A stretch of DNA of 64,000 nt, from NCBI GenBank assembly GCA_013306675.1, contig JABLUY010000121.1, forward strand, positions 1 to 64,000. The letters are read 5' to 3'. The position numbers and the translations under genes were made by a program. Below, piece after piece: positions 31,595 through 42,100 of the stretch. This DNA comes from Thraustochytrium sp. TN22 (Eukaryota > Sar > Bigyra > Thraustochytrida > Thraustochytriidae). The notes below the pieces were generated by a model. The model saw only the letters and a list, made by a program, of their open reading frames with translations, was not told the origin of the DNA and searched no databases. The stretch's first letter is position 1, and each line of letters starts with the position of its first letter.

Positions 31595-31661
31595 GAAAAG
31601 GGGTGCCATGCCACGAGCGGTGAAGACGTCAAGTCAAATCGATGCTACGTGCAGGACTCGG

Positions 31662-31743
31662 ACGGCCGAACCTCATGTGCACCACGACAACGCGCGAATT
31701 CTACGGCCGAACCTCATGTGCACCACGACAACGCGCGAATTCT
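31662..31743. repeat. 41-bp perfect tandem duplication
   Basis: Two adjacent identical copies beginning ACGGCCGAACCTCATGTGCA and ending CGCGAATTCT, 31662-31702 and 31703-31743. It lies just upstream of the transposase reading frame. Confidence 0.9.
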
Positions 31744-31865
31744 CCAGGTCCTTCAGAACCTTCACCAGCAGGCAGGTAAGGACCGTGACCTTGCCGTCGT
31801 CCATGGGCCGAGCCGAGCCTACGATACCAAGCAAACCCTCAATCAACCACTGCAACCAGCGCGAA

Positions 31866-33623
31866 ATGCAGGCGGGCACGGGCGGCAAGCGGCCGCGCGG
31901 CGATGCAGCAGGCGGCGCGGGCGGCGCGAGCGGCGGCGCGGGCTCCTCATCCCCCGCGGCCGGCGCGGCAGGGGCGCGCAAGCGGCGGCTAACGACGAAT
32001 CTCGAGTCCGTGCGCGCGCAAAAGGAGCGCCTGCGCGCCCTGCGCGGCAAGGGCACGCTGGGCCGCGAGCTGGCGCTGGCGGCCCTGCACAGCTACTTCG
32101 ACTACGCGGAGCAGGCCTTGGAGGCCTTCAAGCAAACTGGAGCGAAGCAGAGCCCGGTGCGCGCCAGGGAGAAGACGGCGCGCAACCTCGGGCTGTCCAC
32201 AGCCACGGTCAGCAAGCTCGTGCAAATGTGGTCCGAGGCCGGCGCAAGCGGCGGCGACGAGGACGCCGTGGACCAAGCCCTCGAGCCGCAAGGCCGCGGC
32301 AACTGGAGGCGCAAGGACTCGCGCGTGCCGCGCACGAGGGCGGTCTTTGTCAAGGTGCGCGACTTTGTGCGCGAGCGCCACCTCGCGCGCGAGCGCGTCA
32401 GCGCCAAGAACGTCACGGACTTTCTCGTGGAGACCGGCGACGTCAGTGTTGCCAGAGATTCCAGCGGCCTGCCGCTGCCCAAGGACTACCGCGCCGCCCT
32501 GCGCGCCGTGCAGCGCTTCCTCCTGGACCAGGGCTTTTCCGCTACCCGCCAAACGGTACGCCTCGCCAACAGCGTCGAGATCGTTGCCAAGCGGGACGAC
32601 TACGTCCAGGCGCTACTCCGCAACCGCTCGTTCCCAGCGCAGGACCGCCTTCGCGAAGTCTACGTCGACGAGACCTACGTGCACGAGGACTACCGCCGGC
32701 ACCCGGACTGCGGTATGGACGCGAACGACGAGCAGGACCTCGCCTACGAGCTGCCACACGCGGGCCGCCGCGTCATCATCTTTGCCGCCATCCAAGGCGA
32801 CAGCCCTCGCGCCGCCGACAAGAAGGCTGGCCTCGTGCCGGACGCCACCTGGTCCTTGGCGCCGCCCGCGAAGGAGGCGCACAAGGGTCATTTTCGCAAA
32901 CAACTCAACAGCGCCAACTTCACGCAGTGGTTCAAGACGCAGCTCCTTCCGAACCTGCACGAGCCCTCGCTCATCGTCATGTCTCCCGAGCCCTACCACC
33001 GCGGCAAGGCCGCCAAGCTGCCCAACCTCGGCCGCCTCAGCCGCGACGAGCTCAAGAACGAGCTTACCGCTCGCGGCGCTCCCTTTGACGCCACTTGCAG
33101 CGTCGCGCAACTCCGTGTCGCGCTGCGCCGCTGGCTTGTGTCGCATGTGAAGCCGCACGTCGTCGAGCTCGCCGAGGCGGCGGGCCATCGCGTGCTCTTC
33201 TCGCCGCCGCGCTACACCGATATACAGCCCATGGAGGCCTTTTGGGCTGCCTTTAAGGACCGTGTCGCCTCGCAAGTGGACCCGACGGGCACCTCGCTCG
33301 CCGACCTGCGCCAGCGCGTGAGCCATGAATTCGCCGCGCTCGCCTCGCCCGACGGCCAGGCCCGCATTCACGCCATGATCGCCAGCTGCGATGCAGTGCT
33401 GACCCGTTTCGCTCGCGAGGCCATTGTTGATCACGACGATGACGACGACAACAACGATCCGGGCGCCAACGCCTCTGCCGCCACCAACGTAGCTGCTTCT
33501 GCGGGCGGCTTTCCTGACTCAGACCCTGCCCTGGATGACCATGACGCTGATGACCACGAGGGTCTCTTCAACCCTGATGCTGCCGGCGACGAGGCTCTGC
33601 CCTACAATCTTTTCGCGCCATGA
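31866..33623 (+). CDS. Tc1/mariner-IS630-type DDE transposase gene, altered active site
   Basis: A 585-residue protein, one uninterrupted frame. The N-terminal part holds helix-turn-helix-like sequence (TARNLGLSTATVSKLVQMWS). The RNase H-like DDE core starts with YVDETYVHEDY (Asp268) and ends with PPRYTDIQPMEAFWAAFKD (Glu457). Between them a SAP-like insert (LSRDELKNELTARGAPFD) matches a transposase subgroup common in oomycetes. The second catalytic position, usually MDN.xYH, reads MSPEPYHRG with Ser373 where Asp is expected. This suggests loss of catalysis and either recent death or host use as a DNA-binding protein. The C-terminus is acidic (HDDDDDNNDP). No terminal inverted repeats or TA target duplications were found by eye. 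The frame is open to an ATG at 31608, but that extra part covers a 41-bp duplication and looks non-coding. Confidence 0.75.
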   Translation: MQAGTGGKRPRGDAAGGAGGASGGAGSSSPAAGAAGARKRRLTTNLESVRAQKERLRALRGKGTLGRELALAALHSYFDYAEQALEAFKQTGAKQSPVRAREKTARNLGLSTATVSKLVQMWSEAGASGGDEDAVDQALEPQGRGNWRRKDSRVPRTRAVFVKVRDFVRERHLARERVSAKNVTDFLVETGDVSVARDSSGLPLPKDYRAALRAVQRFLLDQGFSATRQTVRLANSVEIVAKRDDYVQALLRNRSFPAQDRLREVYVDETYVHEDYRRHPDCGMDANDEQDLAYELPHAGRRVIIFAAIQGDSPRAADKKAGLVPDATWSLAPPAKEAHKGHFRKQLNSANFTQWFKTQLLPNLHEPSLIVMSPEPYHRGKAAKLPNLGRLSRDELKNELTARGAPFDATCSVAQLRVALRRWLVSHVKPHVVELAEAAGHRVLFSPPRYTDIQPMEAFWAAFKDRVASQVDPTGTSLADLRQRVSHEFAALASPDGQARIHAMIASCDAVLTRFAREAIVDHDDDDDNNDPGANASAATNVAASAGGFPDSDPALDDHDADDHEGLFNPDAAGDEALPYNLFAP

Positions 33624-33785
33624 CATGACCTGGCAAGCAAATGTGCCTTCTTGCTCTGTACCCCACCCTGTCTTGCTTACTTCACCTGAACGTGTACGCT
33701 ACCAAGCTAAAAGCTAGAGAGATTCCATCCAAGCGACTGCTGGAGGCGGGTCAGGCCATTCAGGCCACTGCCTAAATCAGAAAGG

Positions 33786-33935
33786 GCTTGCCAAAGAAAG
33801 GTGCAAGCAAGCTAGGCAGCTAGCGAGCTGCCAGAGCTTGCCAAAGAAAGGTGCAAGCAAGCTAGACAGCTAGCGAGCTGCCAGAGCTTGCCAAAGAAAG
33901 GTGCAAGCAAGCTAGACAGCTAGCGAGCTGCCAGA
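33786..33935. repeat. 50-bp tandem repeat, three copies
   Basis: Copies at 33786-33835, 33836-33885 and 33886-33935. The unit starts GCTTGCCAAAGAAAGGTGCA and ends CTAGCGAGCTGCCAGA. The first copy differs from the others at one base (AGG versus AGA). It is part of the 0.8-kb gap between the transposase and the dynein light chain gene, which otherwise shows nothing but Ser/Arg-biased low-complexity sequence. Confidence 0.93.
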
Positions 33936-34416
33936 GCTAACTAAGGTTACTGCCCCTGAGATCTCCCCACGCTCGCGCTGGGCCACCCACCCAGCTTGCC
34001 GCTAGCGCTAGCTGGCCTGCCTGCAGCAAGCCCAATCACATCGACAACGATCTCGACGACTTGCCTTGCTTTGCAGCGCCGAGGATGCGCCCCCCGCCGT
34101 GAAGCCTTCCTCTCCCGCCGCGACGCTGCCGCGCGTCTCAGCGCGTCCCAGCGCGTCCCGTCCCACCCAGCGCGTCCCAGCCAGCAACCTGTAACGAGGC
34201 AAAGCAAGGCGAGGCGACCGTTGAGCGCGAGCTCGACCCGAACTCGGACCCGGACCCGGACTCGGACTCGGACTCGGAGCTCGCTGACAGAGAGGCAGAC
34301 AGCACGCCCAAGCCCACTCGCAGCGCCGAGGCAGCGCCGAGGCAGCGCGGCGGCGGCGCGCGGCGGCTCGACGCAGGTCGGCCTGGCTGGGCGCGACTCG
34401 GGCGCGGCGCGAGGAG

Positions 34417-34836
34417 ATGGCGGAGGAGGCGCTGGAGCACGACTTCGACGCGGAGCTGGCGGTCAAGTCGATCCGCAAGGCCATCAAGGACACCTTCGAC
34501 GGGCAGAAATGCGTGGACATGGAGCGCAAGAACCTGGACAAGTGGTCGAAGAGCATCAGCGATAGCGTGCTGAAGCAGTGCCAGGACAACTGCAACTGCA
34601 AGTACGCGGTGAGCGTGGTGATTGGGCAGAAAGTGGGCGCCGGATTCACGGCGCACAACAAGATGCTCTGGGACTGCAACCACGTGGAGGACGGCGGCGA
34701 TACTTTCGTCAAGGTGAGCTGGGAGAACGACACCATCCACGTGCTGGTGACGCTGTACGCTGTCAAGGTCATGGCCTACTTTAGTCAGGAACAGGTGCGC
34801 GCGCTCAAGGCGATGGACTTTGATGCTGGCTTGTGA
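34417..34836 (+). CDS. Tctex-type dynein light chain (DYNLT family)
   Basis: A 139-residue protein covering one Tctex-1 domain: an N-terminal helix with VKSIRKAIKDTFDGQ, then WSKSISDSVLKQCQ, and the beta strands KYAVSVVIGQKVGAGFTAHN, MLWDCNHVEDGGDTFVKV and IHVLVTLYAVKV. Tctex light chains bind dynein intermediate chains and cargo in cytoplasmic and axonemal dynein. The length is slightly more than the usual 110-115 residues because of the start and a short tail (QVRALKAMDFDAGL). It converges with the Rho GEF gene across an A-rich stretch. Confidence 0.9.
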   Translation: MAEEALEHDFDAELAVKSIRKAIKDTFDGQKCVDMERKNLDKWSKSISDSVLKQCQDNCNCKYAVSVVIGQKVGAGFTAHNKMLWDCNHVEDGGDTFVKVSWENDTIHVLVTLYAVKVMAYFSQEQVRALKAMDFDAGL

Positions 34837-34872
34837 GAGCTGCCTTACGTGATACCCTACCATTGGCACCAT

Positions 34873-34910
34873 GAAAAAAAAAAGAAAAAAGAAAACGAAA
34901 AAGAAAAACA
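34873..34910. repeat. A-rich tract between convergent genes
   Basis: A run of AAAAAAAAAAGAAAAAAG followed by similar A/G text lies about 35 bp after the dynein light chain stop. On the plus strand it could contain the polyadenylation region; on the minus strand it is the 3' flank of the Rho GEF. Confidence 0.6.
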
Positions 34911-34963
34911 GGGGGAGTGATTTGATCAAGAAAAGAGTACTGGGAGCATTGTACTTTGTAAGG

Positions 34964-37900
34964 TCAGACCGCGGCGGTGGAGGAGAACTTCGCGTGTCCG
35001 CGGAGCTCACAGATGACATGTGCCTTGTCCTGGTCTGAGAGCAGTCGCTCGTGGCCGGCAGGGCGTGCCGCGGGAGAGTTGGCGACAAGTAGTGGGAGGC
35101 GGCCGGACTTGGTGAGGTCTTCGGAGCGCGAGCGGCGCGGCAGGGTGTCCTGGCGGCGCTGGCGCTGGGCCTTGACGACGTCCTGGCGCTCACGGTCGGC
35201 TGCCACGACGCGCCGGCACTCCTGGATGTCGACAAGCCACTCGAGCACCTCGCCCTCGAGCGGCGTGATGAGCAGCACGGAGCAGGCGGTGCGCACGGCG
35301 AGGCAGCCGTCCATGCTCTCGACCGAGACGATGTTGGCGATCTCGAGCACCTTGACGATGTGGAAGCGGGTCTTCGTCTTCCACTTGTTTGCAGCCTTTA
35401 GACTGAGCAGGAGCACCGAGGTGAAGAGCATGGCGTAGCAGGACCCGGTCCTGATCTCCTCGGTCTTGGAGAGCTGCGCCGCCGGGACCTGCGGCGCGCC
35501 CTCGTGCGAGAGCTGCGAGGAGCTCACGTTGGTGGTCAGTGTTTGGAAGGTGACCTTGCCCAAGCGGTAGAGGCGGCGGCAGCGCGAGTCGCTTCCGAGA
35601 CCGAGACGATCCACGATCTCGCGCGGCCGCAGCTGCGAGCACACCTCGAGCACCTTCTTGGAGTGGTCGAAGGTCTGATGCTGCTTCATGATGTTGTTCA
35701 CGTTACCGGCGATGCGCGACATGGTCTCCATGGCGTCCGCGGCGACGGCCATGGTGGCTGCGTCCGCCTCGCTGTACTTTTGGATTTCGCGCATGAGCAA
35801 GGGATACTTGGTAATGCGCTGCATCGGCTTGATCAAGAAGGACGCCAAGTCCAGGTTCTTGAGGCGCTCGCGCTCCTGCTGCGCCTGCAGCTGGATAAAG
35901 GTCTTGGGCGGCACGGTCGCGCCGTTGGTCGCCTTGCTGCGCAGCAGCGTCTTCATCGCCGTCGGTTGGTTCACCACGCACGGGATGCACAGCTTCAGCC
36001 AGTCGCTCATCTCCGTCATGACACGACACACCTCCACTGTTGTGGCGCTCAGCGTCGCGAGCCAGCTCTTGATTTGCGCGTTGTCCAAGAACAGGAAGTC
36101 AGACAGGTGCTCGCGTTGCAGCTCCGTCAGGAATGCCAGACGGGACTTGATCTGCGCGATCTCTGCGCTGGACAGGAGCGCTTGCTGCTGTGCGTCCGCA
36201 CTGCCGCCGCCAGTGCCCGCGCCATCCTTGCGGTTGCGCGGGGTCACGCCCAGCTGCGCTGCCTGGTTCACGCCAGCCGCAAAAGCCGCCAGGCTCTGTG
36301 GCGTCAGGCTCACGCGCGACCTCTGCACGTGTGCTGTGTCCTTGCCGTCGCGCAACGCACGCTGCACCTTGGGGTCGTTCTCGATGCTCTCAAACTTGCT
36401 CGCCAGCGACGCTACGGACGGCATGGTCGACGCGAGGTTGCACAGCACTTGCTCGTGCACGCGCAAGAGGGGCACCCAATCGGAAAAGACTTGCCGCGTG
36501 AGCACCGGCCCAAAGGTCTCCTGGAAGGGCATGATGAAGACCTCCAGCACGATGCCCAGATCTGACACGTGCCGCATCTCCGTCTCCACCAGCTCCATGA
36601 GCGCACGGAAGAGCTTGTCGCATGACTTCTCCAGCTTGAGATTCTCCGGCGAGATGCAGTCCTTGTTCTGCAGCCGCAGCTCCTTGTTTGAGAGCCCTGT
36701 CGCGGCGCGAAAGTCCATGCTGCTCAGGCTATTGAGACGGCTCTTCATGAGCGCCACGTGCACTGATGGGAAGACGCCCACGCGCTCGCGGCCCTCGATG
36801 ATGGCCCGGCCTTTCCACAGAGCCAAACCATCCGCCGAAAGAGTCTCTTCCGCTTCCTCATGCTGCAGCAGCTCGATGATTTGGCCCTCTTCGAACTCAA
36901 GGTGGCCCGGCAGCCCGGACGCGTACGCTGCGCGCGCACGCACCAGCGTCTTTTTATGGGCCGACGACGCGCCACTGCCGGCATGGCTTGCGTTCTCGGC
37001 CTGGACGGCTGACGCCGCGGCCAGCGCCGCTGACGTCGAGGTCGATAGCTGTGACCCGTTCAAGGCCGCGTCAGCGGCCGCCATCACAGCCTCCCCGATG
37101 TTCGTCAGCCGCTGCGTCGAGCGCTGACTGTCCAACGACGTGGATGACGACATTGACGCCGACGAGAAGCTGCTCGTGCTGCATTGGTCCTGACCCTGCG
37201 GCGACAGCGTTAGAGGCGGCATCAAGCGGTCCGACGCGGCCGCCGACGCCTCCACAAAGAGAGGCGCAGTCCCACTCGACAGGTTGCGCTGATGCTGCTG
37301 CTGCTGATGATGATGATGCTGATGCTGATGCTGATGCTGCTGGGACTGCATCATCGGCGAGGACGAAGCGTGCAGGTGCGGAGACCTTTGCGGCGTCTGC
37401 TGCGAGAGCGGCGGCGGCGGCAGCGTGGACTTCCGCTCTTCCTGGCCGTGCGGTCGCCGCAGAGGCGGAGCCGGCGCACGCCCGGTGGACTCGGACAATG
37501 AGGCGTTTGTTGGCGTCGCCGCTGCCGACCGTGAGTACAAGGAAGTCGGGCTTGGTGACAACGCCGCAAGAGGGCTGCGCATGCCGGCGCTCACATTGCT
37601 TGTGGTGCTGCTGATGCTCCGATTGCTGCCGCCGCCCGCCTTGGCAGCCGAGCTTCGACTTGGCTTGGGTGACGACAGCGGCGGCGGAGGAAGTACTCCG
37701 CGGCGGCGCCGAACAGGCTGTTGCTGATGCGTCGGCGTGCTCGCGGCCGAGGCTGGGCTCGTCTCCAAATTAGAGGAGCTCCAGCTCAGGTCGTCAACCG
37801 CGGGCCGCGGTGGTGGGGTTGGGGAAGACGAGCTCATCTCGCGCTTCGATGTCTGGGCAGCATTGGACCGCGGCCGCTGCGGCGGCACTGGTGGCGGCGT

Positions 37901-38039
37901 GCTGCATGCGATATTGGTTGGGGTCGCATTCTCGTTCGTCACCTCGCTTGGTCTTCGCGGGAGCGCAGGCTTTGTTAGCGGCGCCGGCACTGGCTTGGAC
38001 GGTGGTCGTGGCGGTACGTTTTTGCGAGCCGTGCTAAGA

Positions 38040-38082
<43 letters not shown>

Positions 38083-38161
38083 CGGCGGCGGCGGCGCCCC
38101 CGCGATGCTGCGGCTGCGGCAGCGGGGGCGGCGGGAGCGAGGCCCGCGGCCGGCCCTGCAT
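34964..38161 (-). CDS. Rho guanine nucleotide exchange factor (SH3-DH-PH)
   Basis: A 1065-residue protein that probably activates a Rho/Rac/Cdc42 GTPase. The N-terminal 400 residues are Pro/Ser/Gln-rich with PPPPL motifs, potential SH3 or profilin ligands. An SH3 domain lies at about 405-475 (RARAAYASGLPGHLEFEEGQ ... GRERVGVFPSVHVAL). A DH domain runs from about 514 (CDKLFRALMELVETEMRHVS) to about 860; its most conserved helix is FLIKPMQRITKYPLLMREIQ. A PH-type domain follows at about 905-1010 (CYAMLFTSVLLLSLKAANKW). The DH domain contains an insert of roughly 130 residues between its first and middle helices, which is long for the family. A CAG-type polyQ/His run is near residues 275-285. 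The ATG is at 38161. Confidence 0.88.
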
Positions 38162-39178
38162 GCCTCGACGGCGAGCCTCCAGGCAGCTTGAGCTCGGCCA
38201 GCACGCGGGTGAGCGCCCTCTACGGTCTTTTGCTCTCCTCCTCCTCCTCCTCCTCCGCCGCCGCCTCCTCCTCCTCCTCCTCCCCCTTCTCCTCCTCTTC
38301 CCGGGCGCGCGCTGCGCGCTCCAGCTCTAGCTCTACACGTCCGGCCGCCGTGCGCGGCGTCACGACGCCACGTCCCCACGGTCTTCTCCTCACGATGATT
38401 GTCTGCCTGGCAGCGTCGCTACAGGCCTCCAGCGCCGTGGCGCTAGCGCGGGAGCAAGCCCTCGAGCCGAGCTTGCGCTGCACCTGTCTGCGGCAGCAGC
38501 TGCAGCGCGAGCGTGTCGCCCTCCCTCTGCGCGTCGCAGCGCTTCGGCCGCCGCGCTTCGGCCGCCCGCTCGCTCTCGCCAGCGGCGGCTCGCTCTGCGC
38601 CGGGCTCGCCTCGCCTCGCCCCGCCTCGCCCCGCGTTGGCTCGCCTCCGAGTCGCGCCGGCTGGCGCCTGCCTCGCTTTTGCTCGGTCTCCGGAGCTCCA
38701 AGAGGTGGCGTTGCGTGGCGTTGAGTTGCGTTGCGTGGCGTTGGGCGGCGTTGCGTCAATCGCCGTGCCCCAGTCTGCCCAAGGACAACTCGACCACCTG
38801 TGAGTCAGCGCGGGCCTGCACCTGCTGCTCTCCTGGTTGCTCGCCTGCTCCTGCTTGTCCCGGCAGGCAGGCAGGCGGGCGACCGGCTGCTCGCCTGTGC
38901 GCCACCGCCTCGCCGTCAGAAACCGCCCCGCGAAAGTCCGCCTGCCGGCGGGCGCGCCTGGGCAAGGCCGGGCGCGCACTGTCATTCTAACATTCTTGGT
39001 AATGTGGGCTCGCTGCCAAGGCGGGCCCAACTTGAAGCTCTCGCTCGCGCAGGCAAACAGATTGAGGAAGCGTGTTGGTCATCTCACTCAGCGAACCAAA
39101 AGGGAAGCCTCCGGGCTTCTTCATAAGTTACCCCATGGCAAAGGTTACCACTCATTTCTCAATTTTAACCAGTACTGC
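38162..39178. other. Intergenic region with a CTC tract
   Basis: Upstream of the Rho GEF and downstream of the EF-hand gene, both on the minus strand. (CTC)n/(CTG)n-type runs occupy about 38233-38290, probably in the Rho GEF leader. Short GCGTTG and AGGC repeats are seen around 38705-38760 and 38863-38880. No gene is supported. Confidence 0.5.
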
Positions 39179-42100
39179 TTAGTGGTAGCTGGTGAAGCTG
39201 GTGGAGCTAAGAAAGGGGAACGAAGCGTCGGCACCTGGCGCGGGCAAGAGGGAGATACGGCGCGCCCTGGCGCGGACAAAGTCTTCAAAGGCACGGTACG
39301 CCACGCAGGAAGCCACACCGCAAGAAGCTTCGGTAAAGCGGCGGACCACGAGATCGAGCTGGGCGCGACTGACCGGCATCCCCACGCGACGACACACCGC
39401 CTCAAAGGAAGCACGCGAGATGGCGGGCGCCGTGCGCTCTGGAGGCCGCTCCAGGCCGCATTCGCGAGCGAAGAACACGCCGCTGCGCTCCAACTCGCTC
39501 AGACGGCGATCGCAGCGGACCGCGATGGCGTCCCAGTCCTGCTCATCTACGCTGAGAAAACCAGCCAGGGTGGACAGCAAGATGACGCCGGAGGGAGCAA
39601 GCGCGGCCAGGTCGTCCGCTGGCGCGTGCACGCCGAGGCTTCCGAGCATCTCCTGAAGCTGCGCAGTCGTGGCCACCTCGCGTCCGCCTGCGTAGCTGCG
39701 AAAACACGCGCGCAAATCAAAGTGCGCGTCCTGCCGCCACCGCGACTCGAGAGCTCGCACGAGGCTCTCTCGGAGCGCAGGCTGGCGCTGCAGGGCCAGG
39801 CTGCGCTGCGCCAGGTCCAGGTCTGTGGTGAGACGGTTGACCAGGTGCTGGTAGTCCACAAGGCCGTCGCCTTGCGTCTCGCCCAGCTCCATGAGATAGG
39901 CCAACTCGCGGTCCGACACGCGCACGCTCAGCTCGTGCCGCAGGCACCGCCGGAACGCATGGCGCGAAACCTTGCCGGTGCCATCTGGGTCGTGGTTCGC
40001 AAGTAGCTGGCGCAGCGACAGCCCGGACATTGCACACGAGTCGCGAATGGCGCTGCCCACCCGCCGCAGCACCAGCTCGCCATCGGCCACGTGCACGGCG
40101 GAGTTCTCGTACGCCTCGCAGAACGCGAGATAGTCGAAGCGGCCGTCGCCCGCAAAGCGGGCGACCACGCTGCGCACCACCTCGCGCGGCACGAGGTCGG
40201 CGAGCTCTAGCCTGCGAAGGAGCTCCTCAAGGGCCTGCGCAGCGTCTTGCGCAGGGATCCACCCAAGACCATCCTCGTCAAAGTCCTCGAAGCACTCCTG
40301 CAGGTCGCCCTTGTCGCCCACGATGGTTGCCACCGCGCGCCGGTGCGTCGCAAGCGTCCTGAAAAGGCGCGTCTCGTCCTCGCGTCTGCCCTCGCCTCGA
40401 CCTAGCGGATGCGCCCGATCTGCGGACTCAACCAGCTCGCAGAACGCAAGGTAGTCCACGGCGCCTTCGCGGTCCAGCTGCGGTCGCAGTACGCTCCAGT
40501 CAAACTTTGAGATCTTGACGCCGCACAGCTGTAGGGCGTGCTGAAAATCCTGGAGCGTGAGAACGCCCTCCCCGCGGCGGTCGAAGCTCTCCATGGCGCG
40601 TCTCACGCTCGTACCGCTCTCCGCGAAGAGACGGCCCAGGCGCGCATGCACCCTGTCGACGCCAATGCCCTTGAGCTCGCTGGACTGTTTGACCACCTCG
40701 CAAAACAGCTCATAGTCCACGGTCTTGGCCTCGCCGATCAAGAGCGCCTGCAGCGCCTTGTGTTCCGACGCCGGTATCTCCACGCCGAGGGCCTCCAGCA
40801 CCTTGCGGAAGGCGCGCTTCGGCACGCGCCCTGTGCGTTTCTCGTCGAGCTTGCGGAAGCGTCGCCGCAGCCGCAGCGGGCCGCCGTGCTCGCGCGCCGC
40901 CGCCTCCACGGCGGCCTGGAGAAGGCCAAAGTCCAGCGCCACGCCGTCCGCAGCTTTTCGCGGTGCAGCGCGCGACGCCCCGCCGCTATCCAGCGCATGG
41001 ATCTCGTTCAGGTGGAGCAGCCAGCTCCGCCGCGTGTCGTTTGCAAACAGCGCACTGGCAAAGCGTTGCTCCTCGAGACTCTCCTCGGACCGCGCCCTCC
41101 TGGACTTCTTGCCTGCCTTGCCGTCGCGGTGTTGTTGATTGGCCTCTGTCTTCATGCGAGGCGAGCTCAGCCACCACGTCCGCTCCGGCGTGAGGTCCTC
41201 CGCATCGCTGCCGTCGCGGCTGCTTGCATCGTCCTTCTCCTGGGCTTCTTCGTCGCCATCACTGGTGCCGTCCTCGACCGAGCCCTCGGTGCTCTCCTCG
41301 TCGCTTCGAGAATCTGGGTCGGAGGCGTTCTCCAGCGCACCAGCGCCGTGGTGCAGCAAGAAGCGCTCAAAGTCGCGCGCCGACAGCCTGCCGTCCCGAT
41401 CCCGGTCCAGAACCGCAATGAGGCGGTCGCGGTCGTCGGGCGCGCGGAAGTGCACCAGAGCGCCGGCGCGCTCCAGGCCGGCGAAGAAGTCCTCGCGCGT
41501 CACCTTGCCACGCGACACTCCGAAGAGCTTGCGGTACAGCGCTTCGGTGTCGCCACCGTACTGTAGCGTCATTGCGCTAAGATCCGAGCGTAGGTTGGCC
41601 AGGGAGCGGGCGAAATCGCGCCGCCGCGGTCGCGTGTGGCAGCCGCCGTCTTGGTGGTCGTCTCGGGACCCGAGGTCCTCGGCGTCCTCGTCCACATCGC
41701 CGCTCGCGTCAACGTCCAGAGCGTCCGAAGGCTCGAGGTGCCGCACGAAGCGATCGAAACTCTCGTAGGAGAGGCCCCCGAGCTTCGCAAAGGCCGGCTC
41801 CAGCGCGCGGAGCAGCGTTTCGGCTTCGTCGCGGCGGAGGCGGGCCTCGTACTTGCGGAGCAGCTGACGCAGGCGGTCTGCCTTGAGCAAACGGCGACGC
41901 GGCGTGGTCCTGTCCCCATCGTGGTCGCCCTCCTTGCCGAGCACGAAGGTCCATGCAAAGAGCGTGTCGAGCGAGTGGGAGAGCTTGCCGGAGCCGCGCC
42001 CCAGCTGCGCGCGCTCCGTGGCGACCCTGTGTAGCGTCCTCGCGGCATCCTTGATACCGGCCGACAGAATCCCAGCGCGAGCGCCGACGGCGCGCAGAAC

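Noticed and set aside
28708-31632. A 974-codon minus-strand frame opposite the transglutaminase
   Set aside because: Val/His/Leu-biased antisense shadow; the plus strand has the complete catalytic triad.
33786-33935. CRISPR-like array
   Set aside because: Three directly adjacent 50-bp copies without unique spacers, in a eukaryotic context; it is a tandem repeat.
31471-34000. Terminal inverted repeats for the transposase
   Set aside because: None found by eye; the flanking repeats are direct or simple-sequence.
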